Of a DNA stretch of 63,471 nt, positions 34,750 through 45,662 are shown piece after piece. Position numbers and translations under genes: made by a program. Every line of letters begins with the position of its first letter. The stretch's first letter is position 1. The notes under the pieces are model-generated. The model had not been told where the DNA came from. It saw nothing but the letters and a program-made list of their open reading frames with translations, and did no database searches. Source of the stretch: Gyrodactylus bullatarudis (lineage: Eukaryota; Platyhelminthes; Monogenea; Gyrodactylidea; Gyrodactylidae); the NCBI GenBank assembly GCA_012064415.1, contig SSNU01000290.1, forward strand, positions 1 through 63,471, read 5' to 3'.

Positions 34750-37700
34750 CTAACAAGTGGCCTCAAGGTTATTCACTATGGCTGAGTATAACTGACGAAT
34801 TTCAGTGTTTTTATCCTTCAAACTTTCAAGGGCAGAGACCAATTTCGTCTCTTGCTGCAAGAGGGTCTGTAGTTCCAAATTGTTACGCTTGCTATATGGG
34901 AGGAAAGGAAAATATTTTTCAGTCGAGAACGAAAGACCTGCTTCATTTGTGGGTTAGTCTTACTTTGGTTTCTGCTCAATGTGGTTCTTTATGGAAAAGA
35001 GGGCAGCAAGCAAATGATGTTCTTGCACTGAAGGAGTTCGCCAAAATTTGTCCTAGAAGGAATTTCTAAGTTTTGAAATTTAATTAAAATTTTGAAAGAC
35101 TTACGACTGAGTAGAATATACCAGTCATGGCTTTAATGAATGCCAAGTCGATGGAAAGGTTTGCCTTCAAAAAGACATTAATCACCCAGGAATAATGCAA
35201 TGATTTACTAGCAGCAAAACGTTCAAGTCTTTCCACAATAAGATCTGAAAATGAGATTATCAAATAATTCAACAAAGCAAATCTCGAAAAAATTATTTCA
35301 AATATACCGACGGTATCAAAGTCATTATCCCATGTTACAATGACACAACTCCTGTACATAACGAACTTGATTACATCAAGACAAAACTTGAATCTATTGG
35401 CTCCGAACTCAAGCTGTTAGGATTTCAATCTCCTCCCCCACCATCTCTACTTGACATCAATACACAGACCATCCACAACTTGGGTTTTACCTATAACTCC
35501 AAGCTTGAAACCTCTGAAATATCTCAGGTGTAATGAACCTATCGGGAATCTAAATCTCACTTTCGAAGAATATTTGTGAGCTTTTACTTAAGAACGAAGG
35601 CGGATCAGGATCCTAGAGATCGGCTTTACTCATCATTTTAATCTTTTTTAATCAAGTCTTGCTCTTCATGTAACCAGTTGAACTTCGACACAGAATCGGC
35701 GTCATCTACAATTGAAATGCATTGATTCCATTTTCTTGCCAAGTCGATTTTACTACAATTCATTCAGATTGGAATTGGTGAATTTCACATTTTATAAGAG
35801 AAGAAAAACTATTTCTTACCAATAGGAAAGTAGAGATATTCATTGTTTGAGGATTCGTGAAGATAATTGAATCGTTCTTGGGAGTACTTTTCCCTCATTA
35901 ACATGGATGAAATCTTGGCCAGTTGACTGATTATATGGCTAGTGTTGACTTGAGTCTTGTTAGCGTAAGGAGATCTTGGTTTGGACTGATCAGGCAAGTA
36001 TGCTAGACTGTTATTGTTGTTGGTGTTTCCTGTGAAGGCATCGTCAGGATATTCCATTTTGCCAAAAAGACCGCCCTGATTTGTTGGAGAGGAGGTGGGA
36101 TCAAGAAAGGATGTCTGTCGACCGTAAAAGTCTTCTGTTTTCACTGAATTGTAAGTATTTGAACGTATGGAGTAGAGGATTTCAGCGAGGAATTCATCCC
36201 AAAACTTTTTAATCAATTCAGTGTCCTAATCGAATAAGAATTTTATAATACATTAATTCTAATCAAGAAAAAAATATGGACAGAAATCTTTGATTTCTTT
36301 GTCTAAAAATGAGGGAATTTATCAAAATTTTTATGGTGATAAACAGTTTTCTTGCCTCATTGTGCTCATCAAAATCCACTTTTAATCACTCTCTCATTTT
36401 GAGATCAGCAAAATATTTTTAAAATGTGTAAAAACCATAAACTCCCATCTTCATATCAACTAGCTTTATTTGCTATAGACTCTATTAGTATTCGTATGAT
36501 AAAGAGTTTGGGACAGAAAACTTTTTCAATTCTCTATACGAAGCAAATGGAACAAAAAATTAACAATTAGGGCTCACTTGATACTTGGACATTTGTAAAA
36601 TGCAAAGACGACTCTTGTGAAGAGAGAAGGGAACAGCGACATCTGTAAATTGTTCAGTTAGCGTCATGAGCGAACCCTTGTTCAATCTTTGTTTCATTTC
36701 ATTATTCGCTAAAGTGAAAATATTCATATTAATGAAAAAATTTGATATCGTTAACTCATGATCTCAAGTAGATTTCTAATTAAATTGCTAATTTTGGAAA
36801 GGATGAATAGAACTTGAATGAACGAATGAACAGGTATCATTCTTTCTCTAAGCTCTCTGATAGATAAAATTCTTAATTCTCATTGGTAGATTCATCCTAG
36901 TTAATTTTTTCAAGAAATACATGAAAATTATCTTTTTAATTTATGTTAGCTACCAACCTTTTGTATTCTCATTTTCCATTAGCTCATTGAGTAGATTTTG
37001 TTGCATTAGAGCGACATCATAGCGTTCCTTTAGTTGGTTTTGATATTCCAAGTCTATTGAGTCAGATACTACAGCTTTAAGAGAGATGATCGCCCTGCTC
37101 AGGTTTTCAATGCGATCCTGAAGGAAGAGTATTTTCGCTAAAAAAGGGAAAAATAATAAATGTTAGCCAACTGGAGAGTAAAAATGTATAATGTTGATTG
37201 ACTAACCTTCAGAACATGGTTCTGTGGCCAAATGTTCAAGGACACGTGCTGACTCAGCAAAGGCACCCTTTCTAATGAGAACTTTATTTAGGAGTTCTCT
37301 GAGCTGTACACTTGTCGGATCAATATTGAGACGCAGGTGTAGATATGATTCAAGTACCTTGTCATCACCCGAAGTTAGACTCATTAATTTATCTTCGAGG
37401 CCTTGTTGGATGAGCCAGCCAATGGCTTCATATTGACTGAGGATATCTGAAGTTTCATTAGTATCACCTATTTGAGTGTTTTGGTTGATTAAATCACACA
37501 AAATTGTATGTAGCAATGCTCTAGCCAAAAACGGATTCAATTTAGCAGAATTCTTCAGGTTTAAACTGCTCTGAAGAGAAACATATGAATGGATATTCTT
37601 CTGGGGTCCTTTGAAAGCAGTATCTGTTTTGTATTCAACAGTTGATAATACTGTTTCAATTTTGTAGTCACCAAGGGAAAGATTATGACAATTCCAGTCT

Positions 37701-40700
37701 GATATTTCAACAGGAAGTCTAGCCATTTCCAAGAGATTATCAAGTACATTCAAGATGATTTTATAGGCTTCCATACGATTCTCGAGAATCTTGAAATCAA
37801 ACTTTGTGTCGTCACATGTTTTATTCAGGGATATTGAGTCTAGATTTGAGCTAGAGATGCCTCTGCGAAAATATTCAACTGCCATGTTTGTTGGGTCTGA
37901 GAGGGTGGCATAAATTCTAGCTAGACGAATCCCACATCTCCATGCATCTGCCCAGGGTATTCCAATCAACCGGGTGATGCAGTCATTAAGATTAAAGGAA
38001 TTTTTACTGCTATTCTTTGTGAGTGTGACAGCCTCAAAATACAACTTGAGAGCATTGGAAACGTTAAAGTTGATATCGGAGAAAAATTCCAAGATAAGTT
38101 GGTTATCTTCTGAAGACAGACGTTGTTCAATTAACATCATCTGAAGCTTATCATCAGGGTGTATATCCAAGAGACGAAGATTCTCCAACAACAAATGCTG
38201 ACGGCCGATTTTGGTGCAGAATGTAGTCAAGAGAGTGCTTGAAATTTGCAAGTATTCCGCACCCTTGGCGCAGAGAGCGTCCTGGTCCGAAAAGAGAGTA
38301 GGACATGTATTACGTAATTCCATACTCAGTGTCTCTAGCAAGATTGCATTCTCTGAACCGCTCTTATCTGAAGAGCTTGTATAAACAGCGAACTCAATGA
38401 AAGCATTCATGAGGCTGTTTAGTTTCTCGATAAGAGTCTCAATTGTGAGATTACTTTTGATTGAGCTCTGGTGTAGAGCCTGATCCTTGATGATTGTCTG
38501 GTTCATTTTAAACATTTGAATGATGTATTGGGAGAAAGGTGTTGTCGACAAGGTGAATATTGTATCTTGATTCAATAGGCGAGATACCTGATAGACTGGA
38601 TACTTTGAGAGAGTGGCGGTTAAGCCGAGGATTTCCTTACATGAAGAGATGAACTTATTTGTGCTTATGGCAAATATACCGATAGATTTGGAAAAGTTGG
38701 ATATTCTCTGTATTTCCTTGCGAGGAGATGAGAGGCCTTTGAAGGTTTTGATATTTTTACTCTCTGTGTTGACGCCGAATGAGTAGTTTATAAAGTCGCT
38801 GGCAAAATCAAGGTATTGTCGGATGAAAATGTAGTCGTCTGGCGTAAAAGAGTTCATGAGGAGAATATCAGTTTCAGAGAGACCCTTGAAAAAGCTGTTT
38901 GGAGATAAAAGGAGGCCAATTGGATCTTCATTTTGTTCATTTAGTTTATAGTCAAAGGCCAATTTGGTTAGGGCCGATTTGGCCAATCGTTTAACCAAGG
39001 ATAATGGATCCCAGGAAGATTGATTAGCATCCGAATTGAAGGGAAGGCCGACAATTTTCGAGAGATCTTTTGCCATGATGAAATTAAATAGAGATGACTT
39101 CCAGAATGGTTTGAGTAGACGTGAAATGAAAAGCCAGACACCAGTTAGAAGGAATAACTCGTCTAAAATGGAAGATTAAATTTCGAATTAATAGAGAGAT
39201 AAATCTTAAATGGGAATATACTTACAATTAATTGTATTTAATTCATTCTGGTCAGAAATAGATCCATCTTGAAAGAAGTTTTGATTAGAGTTTTGTTAAA
39301 TTTATCATGACATATGAGTACATACCGATAGGTTTCTGGATAGACGGTGACCAGAGAAGACCAGACGAGTTTGCAAAAAAGTGTATTGTTTCAATAGCCA
39401 GTTCTTCTAGACGATTATCATGGAGAGTGGAAGCATTACCGCCAACATACAAGGAAGCAGCAATAGATTCTTCCGGGCCCAAAAGTTGAAGATATTTTGG
39501 GAGGAATGAAGACTCTTTGTCAGTTATATTTGTCCCGTAGTTGGCATAAATAGACAAAAACTGATGGAGACGTGTCAGTGGAGAGGGGAGACTAAACTTG
39601 ATGATACCTTCAGGTGAGATGAGAACAAATTCTCTTGAGGGATTGTCAAGGTGTTGAGTAAGGACGATTGGAGCTATTGATTTTATTCTAAAAGGATCCA
39701 ATGATGAAAATATATTTAGAAAATTTACTAATCTCGGATTCAGTAAGAAAAGATTTAAAATTAGTAGGTTTATAATAAACTTGGGTCATAATGCTTTATT
39801 ATCACATGTCAAACTCTTGTACAATATGCTATTCTCTAATCTGAATGGAAAAATTTGATAGGAATGAGATCATGAAAATATATAAATAATTTTTATGAGC
39901 TTTAGGAACCACTGGAGAGGAGTTTTTAAATAATCTAATCATTTAGGTTCAGTTTTATATTGAGACTTGTTAAATTAAAACGATGATTACTTTTGAAGAA
40001 ACTGTCAATATTTTGCTGGCAACTAATGACTAATATGTTTTCGTTTAGTTGTCTCATTTGACTTATTGGCTTCTCAATGAGTCTAATCACAATTACCCTA
40101 TTTTTGGGGTTAGGCAGTGAAAAAATGATATTTTTCGATTTCAAGATAATATCTTACTACTTTATCGCGAATTTACCAAAACTTTCTTTTGTGAAAAACT
40201 TACAAGTAAGCCGAATAAAGATAATAATTCACTTACTTTTTACCACTGTTTGGTTTTTCATTCTCTTGATTATTTCGTTCGGGAAGATAATTTTCCACAT
40301 TGGAATCCTTCAGATTACTAGACTGACTCTCGAGTAGGTCATTAGGATCATCTTGGAATTTGTTAATCTCATAAATGCCCCAGACATTACTCGGAATTGT
40401 GTGTTGGCTGCCGAGAACAGCGCAAGTCTCTTTCAAACTACTTGACCATGGAAATATATCGGGACTTATGAGGTAAACATTGGCTGATTCATAACTAGAT
40501 GATTGGTTCAAGTAGCTTTCATTGAGGGAGTTATTCATTGGCACGTCATTTGAGCCTAGCATGAGAACACTACCTCGACTTTCAACACAAAATCTAAAGA
40601 TGGTTTTGTTTTTTTCAACCAATAAAATAATCAAAGTAAAACTATTAAAACTTACTTAATTTGATTATGTTGAAAATTTATCTGAATACGGTCATTAGAA

Positions 40701-41944
40701 TCTAGTGGAAGGCCATCAATCTGGCTGGAATCAGAGGCATTCTCAATCCTTTTGGCGACTGTAGGTGGAAGTCGAACATGCTTTAAATTCATACTTCCAT
40801 CAAGGAATAATCGAATACCAGTTGATGTAAGGGCCATAAGATACAGATCGTCTCCGTGTCCAATTAGAGGGAATATCTTTATAATCTTTTTGAATTGATC
40901 TCGACTTATAGAGGAGACAGCATTGTACGCTTTAGAAGCAAGACTTGAGGATTTAGCGGAATCAATTTTAGTTATTCGTTGGCCATATGTGTTGAAACAA
41001 GAGTAAATTCCACCCTTTGGTTTACGATTTTGAGAATTATTTCCAAAAGAATAAACGGTTATATTTCCTTCAGTGCTCAAGGTGTAAAGAATTAAACGAA
41101 CATTATCCACCTCAATACTAAGGATGGGATCATGACTTTGAAAGTTCATTTTAATTATATTTGGCAGTACCATGGACAGGGAAGAGGTGGACCAGTTGAC
41201 AATTGTACACTCGCCAACTCCGAAACTGTTTGCATCCAAATTAGAAGAGCTCACATTGAATGACAGAACCTCTGGGAAAGAATCAATAAAACTATCGGGC
41301 AATTTTTTATAGTTCAATTCTAAAATATTTCCCTCTTTAGTGCCGAGTATAAGACGTGAGTCAAATGTAGAAGAAATACAAGAGATAATTTGATCGTCTG
41401 TTGAAATTCGATACAGAATGTTGTCATAGAACTGGAAACTGGAAGGTTCATTGTCATCAAAGTGAATTCCAAAAATGAAGATTTCTGTCGTTGTCGCCAA
41501 GATTAAGATATAATTAAGTTCTGGTGGTAGATGATCTTTTTTTGGCTTACAAAAATGTATAGCAATTATTGGATCTTGGATATTTTCATAAATAAAAAGG
41601 TCTTCTTCATTTGAATAATTCCATAAGAAAAGGTCATTATCAATGGTCACATAGATACGATTACATTCATCAAAAATGCCAGAAAGACAGTGATACTGAA
41701 TATTGGAAAAACGTTCAATCACTTCAAATGGGAATGAACTGCGATTTGTAATATCCAGTGATCCTCCAATTGAACAATCGCTTAGTGGGTAATCTGAACT
41801 ACTTAGACCACTAACACTGACACTATTAGGAGAGGCGGATATAAGTAAAGTTGAAAGATCTTTAAATTTTGCATCTTTTCTCAACAGATTATCAACCCAT
41901 TCATAAGGAGTAGAGTCAAATGACAATCCTTCGTTTGAGATCAT
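34750..41944 (-). CDS. NUP155: Nuclear pore scaffold protein Nup155 (Nup154 in flies)
   Basis: Inner-ring nuclear pore scaffold nucleoporin. Exons on the minus strand: 41944-40656, 40593-40237, 39687-39326, 39267-39226 (42 bp), 39162-37207, 37137-36958, 36708-36578, 36225-35820, 35244-35105, 35052-34964, 34891-34750. All introns are GT-AG and the joined frame is open for 1697 residues (human about 1391). The N-terminal beta-propeller is visible (YHCLSGIFDECNRIYVTIDN near residues 84-103, then DLFLWNY; HVRLPP later). After exon 4 come GVWLFISRLLKPFW (compare human GICIYFSRIMGNIW) and the alpha-helical C-terminal solenoid (FPIDLIVERLERF, DKFWRTPSVQEHHLLAALFS). The start is the first ATG in frame (MISNEG), 77 bp from divergent MRPS33. 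The short exons 9-11 are the least certain but keep phase. Confidence 0.92.
35255..35533 (+). other. Antisense open frame inside NUP155 intron 8
   Basis: The intron between NUP155 exons 8 and 9 (35245-35819) contains a plus-strand frame open for 93 codons with C-ending codons (ATC, CTC, ACC, TAC) like the real genes here. It reads GIKVIIPCYNDTTPVHNELD, YIKTKLESIGSELKLLGF, PPPPSLLDINTQTIHNLGF and ends with TAA. There is no ATG in frame, so it would have to be an exon or an inserted gene fragment. A possible donor (CAG/GTGTAA) lies just before the stop. I do not recognise the protein. Confidence 0.4.
35638..35763 (-). CDS. 41-residue ORF nested in NUP155 intron 8
   Basis: An ATG-to-TAA frame on the same strand as NUP155 but inside its intron. 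It starts MNCSKIDLARKWNQCISIVD and ends EEQDLIKKD. Composition is protein-like (charged, W and C present), unlike random AT-rich intron sequence. It converges with the plus-strand frame at 35255-35533. Not recognised; it may be part of an inserted gene fragment or an alternative exon. Confidence 0.3.
   Translation of the reverse strand: MNCSKIDLARKWNQCISIVDDADSVSKFNWLHEEQDLIKKD
36300..36470. repeat. Foldback-element right end in NUP155 intron 7
   Basis: Family end CCCATCTTCATATCAACTAG followed by CTTTA at about 36445-36469, preceded by a CTCTCATTTTGAGATCAGCA block. Shows that these elements also sit in introns. Confidence 0.45.
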
Positions 41945-42021
41945 ATTGAATTTGTAACTGAAGTATGATATAAACAATGTAGAAAATGTTCTAAATTTTG
42001 TTTACAAAAGTAAATTTTTTG
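41945..42021. promoter_or_regulatory. Shared bidirectional promoter region, NUP155/MRPS33
   Basis: The 77 bp between the divergent start codons must contain both 5' UTRs and the core promoter elements, unless transcription of one gene starts within the other. No TATA box stands out in this AT-rich stretch. Confidence 0.5.
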
Positions 42022-42318
42022 ATGTCCTATGCAAAAAAGTTTAACCTGCTTGCTGGAAAGATTTTTGCAGAGTATGGAAAGACTCAAAACAATGGAATAA
42101 AGAGAATCATTCGTTTGACCTCGAAAAAGCCTCCAGAGATCAAACTTAAAGATTACTATGCTCCTTTAGAGGAATTCAAAGCAATCAACAAAAAATTGCG
42201 CTACCTCGGTCTCTACAGAGATGAGCACGAAGATTTCAGAGAAGAAATGATCCGACTTCGAGAGTTAAGAGGAAAACCTGTCAATAAGCACAAGCCAAAA
42301 CCTGTAGAATCTTCCTGA
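42022..42318 (+). CDS. MRPS33: Mitochondrial small-subunit ribosomal protein S33
   Basis: Component of the small subunit of the mitochondrial ribosome. The 98-residue single-exon product has the family length (human 106). The strongest match is residues 57-85, where [20 protein letters not shown] then [10 protein letters not shown] lines up with the human [23 protein letters not shown] segment. The N-terminus [17 protein letters not shown] also fits. The start is the ATG at 42022; upstream in-frame sequence has only a TTG. The basic C-terminal tail (KHKPKP) is typical. It is head to head with NUP155 and probably shares its promoter. No intron. Confidence 0.93.
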   Translation: [98 protein letters not shown]

Positions 42319-42608
42319 ATTATTTTGTAGATAAAAATATACTTTCTGTTGTATAAATTGAGTCATTTTCAATACAAAAATATAATGTATTCAAAATCAA
42401 AAGATAAAATTACAATACTTGTCACAAGTAGTTTGTACCAATAGGTTCCCAAAAACTAAAATAAATTCTTGCAGTCTATACATTGGTTATATATACTTTA
42501 TACATGTGTAACGAATCTATGAGCATGAGTATAAGAGAATAAAAAGGGATGAGGAATATTCCTCAAAGATTCTGGATATTTTCAATATTGATCGTAGTAA
42601 CAGAGGGT

Positions 42609-43801
42609 CTAGTACTTATGAATACTTTCAGGGCTATCTCTTTCATCTTCTGAAATATTATTTTGAAGTCTTGAATAGGCAACAGAACCAAAGGATCTTT
42701 TGGAGGAAGATTTGGGAAAGCTTTGATGATTTCTTATTTCAACAATGTCCTGTTCTTCAGTATCCGAGTTGTCGAAAGATGTCATTTTTGAGTTTTTAAT
42801 TTCATCTCTGGACAAAAGTTCAAAATTGTCTATAAAAAAACAATGTAAAATTAGGCAAGTTACTCTTGATTAGTGGTCGAAAAAAGAAATCAGTATAATT
42901 AAGGAAAAGATAAATCAGAGATTGAAAGGAATTTGATTTCCTATACACAAAATTTCTTTAACCAATTGAGTTAATTTATGAACTAAAATATGTTAAAATG
43001 CAAGAATTAATTAATAAATTGAAGTATCCAGATTTTGATTTGATTCAAGAAATAAGAGCATGAAGTTGTATTTAGAATTGAATGAGAGATATTTTTAAAA
43101 TAGACAAAACAAATGCTATTTAATCGAATCTAAAAACCAGCTGACAATGCATGAATGACTCAGAGTACATCGTAACTTGTAAATAACACGGGTTGAGGTG
43201 GGGTCTGGCTAGTTCTTTCTAGTTATTAAAGTCTTATGAAAAATTTAACGATGATCACGAATCTGGTATTTTAAAAAAATTGGCTGTCTGTGAGGCGAAC
43301 TGTCTACACTAACAATGCTAGAGGAATAAATTTTCTATAATAAACTCGGATAAAATTTGCAATTTTTATTTTCGTTTTAAAAAGAGAAAACCGAATTTTT
43401 GTCTCAAATTTTTCACCTATTTTCTGAAAAATTTTAAAAATAATTTTTTCTACAGCTCGTCTTAACAGTCTAAAAACATTTTGAGAAAAATAAAAATACA
43501 ACCATCACGTTCAAAATTTATCCTTCTATCAATTTTTTTTAAATACCAGATTCGTGATCAGCGTTAAATTTTACATCAGAATTTCATAACTAGAAAAAAC
43601 GAGTTGCAAAAAAATCACCACCAGTGTAACTATTAAACACAATCGTTACTGAACGAATAAGAATTTTTGAATAAAAATAGAAATAAAATAAAAAAGAAAG
43701 ATAAATGAGGATAAATGATTTTATATATGAAAAAATAACCTACCTTTTTTCCTATGAAGATATGAATAAGAATTTCTTTTAATCTTGTTAACAATGGCCA
43801 T
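42609..43801 (-). CDS. Small two-exon protein of unknown function
   Basis: Exons 43801-43744 and 42829-42609, joined at GTAGGT / TTTATAG with phase kept, give 93 residues starting MAIVNKIKRNSYSYLHRKK and ending in an acidic, serine-rich tail (SEDERDSPESIHKY). The N-terminal 20 residues are strongly basic; residues after 35 are acidic and likely disordered. There is no signal peptide or membrane segment. An acceptor (TTTTCCTCAG, just above 43805) precedes the ATG by four bases, so the ATG may be internal and further 5' exons may exist upstream, making this the cytosolic tail of a longer protein. The intron contains an inverted repeat (43185-43610). Not recognised. Confidence 0.5.
43185..43610. 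repeat. Dispersed inverted-repeat element, copy 1
   Basis: Begins ACACGGGTTGAGGTGGGGTC and has internal inverted arms: AACGATGATCACGAATCTGG (about 43246-43265) against CCAGATTCGTGATCAGCGTT (43547-43566). The same unit occurs at 54021-54440. It lies in the intron of the small two-exon gene. Confidence 0.65.
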
Positions 43802-43805
43802 AATC

Positions 43806-45662
43806 CTGAGGAAAATAGAGATAAAATACAAAATCTGTATTCAAAAAATTATTCACAAAACAACATAGACCATGTTGAACTTAACAATTTATTATTGTAT
43901 GAGGGCTTACTCATTAATTTTGTTAAATACAAATTTTTGAATGAATTCTTTTGTTAGATTCAAAACGTGGGATTAGAGTCGACAAATGTGAAAAGTACAT
44001 CAGGGTGATACTGTATCAAAAGTTATGTTTAAACAACTGATAAGAGGATTAAAAATAAAATGGGTTAAACTCAGTGTAGCTGATTTGAACGTGATAGGAA
44101 TTAGAATTAGACAAGAAATCAGGTTATTACTAAATTAAATGTTTTTTCAATTAGCTTTAGTTTAGGCAAAATTAGAGCTCTTTCTTGTAAAGATTATAGA
44201 CTAGGGTAATACAAAAGTCATACAGATTACTAAAAAACGTGAATTTTATCAATTATTATGGTAGTGAAATTCATTCAAAATTTGTTGATTTAAAAATTGA
44301 AATTGTCAGACGATATTTTGTATATCAGAACAAAATCTAAAATATTTAATTCAAGAGGATTTTTCCTCAAAATATAATTCTTTATCGAACAAATGAACAT
44401 AATCGCCTGGAAAGTTGTAACAATTTGTGTTATCCTATTATAGACCAAGAGATATTTAAAAATAGATCAACTTTAGGTTCAAAATTGTAAAATATTTGTA
44501 CCAGAGTATACAGTAGTTATAGCAGATATAAATATTAATAATACAGTAATCTTCAATTTTGTTAACAATATTACAGTACAACCATTCAACTTGAATTTAC
44601 ATGCAAAAATTCACCAACATGAAAATAATTTTAAGCAAGGTGTATGGTTACAATGGGTGCGACTCACTTTTTAATGCTAATATCTAACGATGAATAAAAT
44701 AATTTTGATCAATGAAAATGTAAGATTTCTTCTTAGAAATAAATATTAAAAAAAATAAAACATTGTAATATTCTTAGCACCCTATCTGGCTAAGGAGAGT
44801 TTCAAGGTCTCAAATTCTTCAAAACTCCGATATTGAACCAGAAGAAAGCTCAACTAACGTCACCAGGAAGGTTTGAAGATACTCAATATTTCTAAAAAAT
44901 TATCCTCCCTCTCAAACTCAGATGAAAAATTAGTACATATCTACATGAGCATTCCTCCAAAAGCTCAAAAGTATGTCTAAAGAAATCTAATTTTTTCATA
45001 TTCTCCATGCAATTCTCTGGCTAGACCCCTTAGAAAAATACCTGAATTTAGGAATTCATGATTATTTATAAAAATCTCATCTTTCACCAATAGACATAAA
45101 AAACCAATCACCACCATTCAATTTTGAAAGAACCATCGATTTCAACTGATCTCGAATCAGTCTAATTTTTTAATTTCAAGCAGTAAAAATGGTTAAAAAA
45201 TAGGGAGTAGACTTTCGCACGATAATGATGAAAAAGTGAGATTTTGTATAAATCATAAATTGCCAAATTCTTTGAGAATAGTAATGAATAGGACGTTCAA
45301 AATGCTATTACCATACATTTATAAACCCTTTCTTTCTTATCCATGATAAAATTATTGTCTTCAAACGCAATCGAATATCTTAAATAAATTTATACAGTAT
45401 TAAATTTCGAACCTGCTGAATCCTATGTGCTACCGTCTTTATGAATGAAGAAAATTTTTGATTCAACTCGAATATTATTTTTAAACCAATCATAGTAAAT
45501 CATTGATTATATTGGTCTTAGGTTTAATCGTATGAATGAGTAAATTTTGTTCAGAATCCTAGTTTCAACAAGGCAAGAATTTAGTCTCATCAAATGTTCC
45601 ATAATAAATGCCAGTAAATAAACCATTATGGAAGAAGTTAATTTTGCAAAAATTACTATTTT
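43806..45662. other. Intergenic, nothing recognised
   Basis: AT-rich. A foldback-like segment around 45100-45290 ends in CAAATTCTTTGAGAATAGTA, resembling the AAGCTATTC subfamily. No ORF supported. Confidence 0.4.

Noticed and set aside
34740..35069. 109-residue plus-strand frame
   Set aside because: It is the shadow of the last NUP155 exons: the minus strand here gives DKFWRTPSVQEHHLL and the coiled-coil end with in-phase splices, while the plus frame has no family features.
35084..35359. 91-residue minus-strand frame as a separate gene
   Set aside because: Its core is NUP155 exon 9 (35244-35105); the part above the acceptor at 35245 is intron.
39935..40144. 69-residue minus-strand frame in NUP155 intron 2
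   Set aside because: Begins at a non-ATG codon, lies wholly in an intron whose removal keeps phase, and has AT-driven composition.
41945..41977. NUP155 start 11 codons upstream
   Set aside because: The upstream in-frame codon is TTG; the first ATG is at 41944.
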